This document shows, in pieces, positions 10,134-10,698 of a DNA stretch of 10,698 nucleotides (position 1 is its first letter; every line of letters begins with the position of its first letter). The DNA lies in contig JPPB01000280.1 in assembly GCA_001483205.1 (NCBI GenBank), forward strand, positions 1 to 10,698, read 5' to 3'. This DNA comes from an alpha proteobacterium 3107 (lineage in GTDB: Bacteria; Pseudomonadota; Alphaproteobacteria; Rhodobacterales; Rhodobacteraceae). The notes beneath the pieces were generated by a model that worked only from the letters and a program-made list of their open reading frames with translations, was not told the DNA's origin and made no database searches. The position numbers were made by a program, and so were the translations under genes.

Positions 10134-10698
10134 TCACCCGGAAGTCTCAGAGGGGCCATCTCCCACAAGCGCCGCCGCCATCCGCCCGGCCAGCTTTCGC
10201 GCCACCCGGTCCTTGGTCATGCGCGGCCAGTCCTCAGCCCCCGCATCGGTGATCAGCGTCACCGCGTTCTCTTCCCCGCCCAGAATACCCGTCTCCGGGC
10301 TGACATCATTGGCGACGATCCAGTCGCACCCCTTGCGGGCGCGTTTGGCAATGGCATTGGCCCGCACATCACCGGTTTCCGCCGCAAACCCGACCACCAG
10401 CGCCGGACGCCCCGCGCCCCTTCCCGCCACAGCAGCAAGAATATCCGGGTTTTCGGTCAGGCGCAGGTCAGGGGGGCCGCTGTCGCCCTTTTTGATCTTG
10501 GCCTCTGCCACATCCGCCACCCGCCAGTCGGCAACCGCGGCGGCAAAGACGGCGGCATCGGCGGGCAGGGCGGCCTCGACCGCCTCCAGCATCTGCCGGG
10601 CGGTGCGCACCCGGATCACCCGCACACCGGCGGGGGGCGCGCGCTCTGTCGGCCCGGTGACAAAGCTGACCTCTGCCCCCAGCCCGGCCAACGCTGCG
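10134..10698 (-). CDS. coaBC: CoaBC, phosphopantothenoylcysteine synthetase (CoaB) domain; 5' end beyond the window
   Basis: This is the last 187 residues of the bifunctional coenzyme A enzyme; the reading frame continues past the window edge at 10698. CoaB activates 4'-phosphopantothenate with CTP and joins it to cysteine; the CoaC decarboxylase domain would lie upstream and is not seen. Visible CoaB features are G-A-E-V-S-F-V-T-G-P near the start, AAAVADWR, KIKK (the CTP-contacting lysine region), VGFAAET, and the WIVANDV strand followed by ETGILGGEENAVTLI. The C-terminal helix contains KDRVARKLAGRMAAAL. The stop overlaps an ATG as TGATG, the same coupling signal used between dut and the ThiF-family gene, but no gene follows directly. 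In related bacteria dut commonly follows coaBC closely. Confidence 0.94.
   Translation of the reverse strand, partial: AALAGLGAEVSFVTGPTERAPPAGVRVIRVRTARQMLEAVEAALPADAAVFAAAVADWRVADVAEAKIKKGDSGPPDLRLTENPDILAAVAGRGAGRPALVVGFAAETGDVRANAIAKRARKGCDWIVANDVSPETGILGGEENAVTLITDAGAEDWPRMTKDRVARKLAGRMAAALVGDGPSETSG

Noticed and set aside
9793..10134. 113-codon minus-strand frame starting at a TGATG overlap with coaBC
   Set aside because: Its sequence is Arg/Gly/Pro-rich, consists largely of translated TATGCAGAGG and hairpin repeats, and shows no recognisable domain. The start is notable and is kept as a finding, not as a gene.

Overview
The window looks like chromosomal DNA of an alphaproteobacterium, most likely of the Rhodobacteraceae/Paracoccaceae group. 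This rests on high GC, strong GC preference at third codon positions, Rhodobacterales-like protein sequences (IalB, PBP1A, a membrane-anchored HesA/MoeB protein) and the gene order coaBC-dut-thiF/moeB. No taxon below family can be supported from the sequence alone.

Layout, left to right. (1) A ThiE-like thiamine-phosphate-synthase-family gene (112-735, +). (2) A distinctly lower-GC gene (854-1936, +) whose C-terminal half is a nucleoside-2-deoxyribosyltransferase-like domain of a type also seen in prophage-defence effectors; it looks acquired. (3) A 473-bp gene-free stretch (1937-2409) with two strong intrinsic terminators, a good promoter and one or two candidate small RNAs. (4) An envelope block on the + strand: a secreted IalB-family protein, lpxD (lipid A biosynthesis) and mrcA/ponA (penicillin-binding protein 1A). 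It converges, with 8 bp between stop codons, on a minus-strand OmpA-family gene. (5) A minus-strand housekeeping operon read right to left: coaBC (3' part only), dut and a three-TM HesA/MoeB/ThiF protein. dut and the ThiF-family gene are coupled by a TGATG overlap. coaBC and dut are separated by 445 bp of repeat-rich DNA.

The main unexplained structure is a family of short dispersed repeats with core TATGCAGAGG (five copies, two orientations). Two copies share 19 identical bases as a perfect inverted repeat that encloses exactly the mrcA + ompA segment (about 3.9 kb). One arm forms the last codons and stop of lpxD; the other lies just upstream of the ompA promoter. Three more copies cluster between coaBC and dut, and two copies are followed by a GC-rich hairpin with a GCAA loop, so the whole resembles a REP/BIME-like or MITE-like family. 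A second oddity is a 36-bp in-frame tandem duplication that doubles the Shine-Dalgarno sequence and start codon of dut.

Functionally, LpxD, PBP1A, IalB and the OmpA protein all concern the cell envelope, while CoaBC and dUTPase supply coenzyme A and dUMP. No complete multi-gene defence or biosynthetic system is visible. All calls come from reading the sequence; no database search was run.
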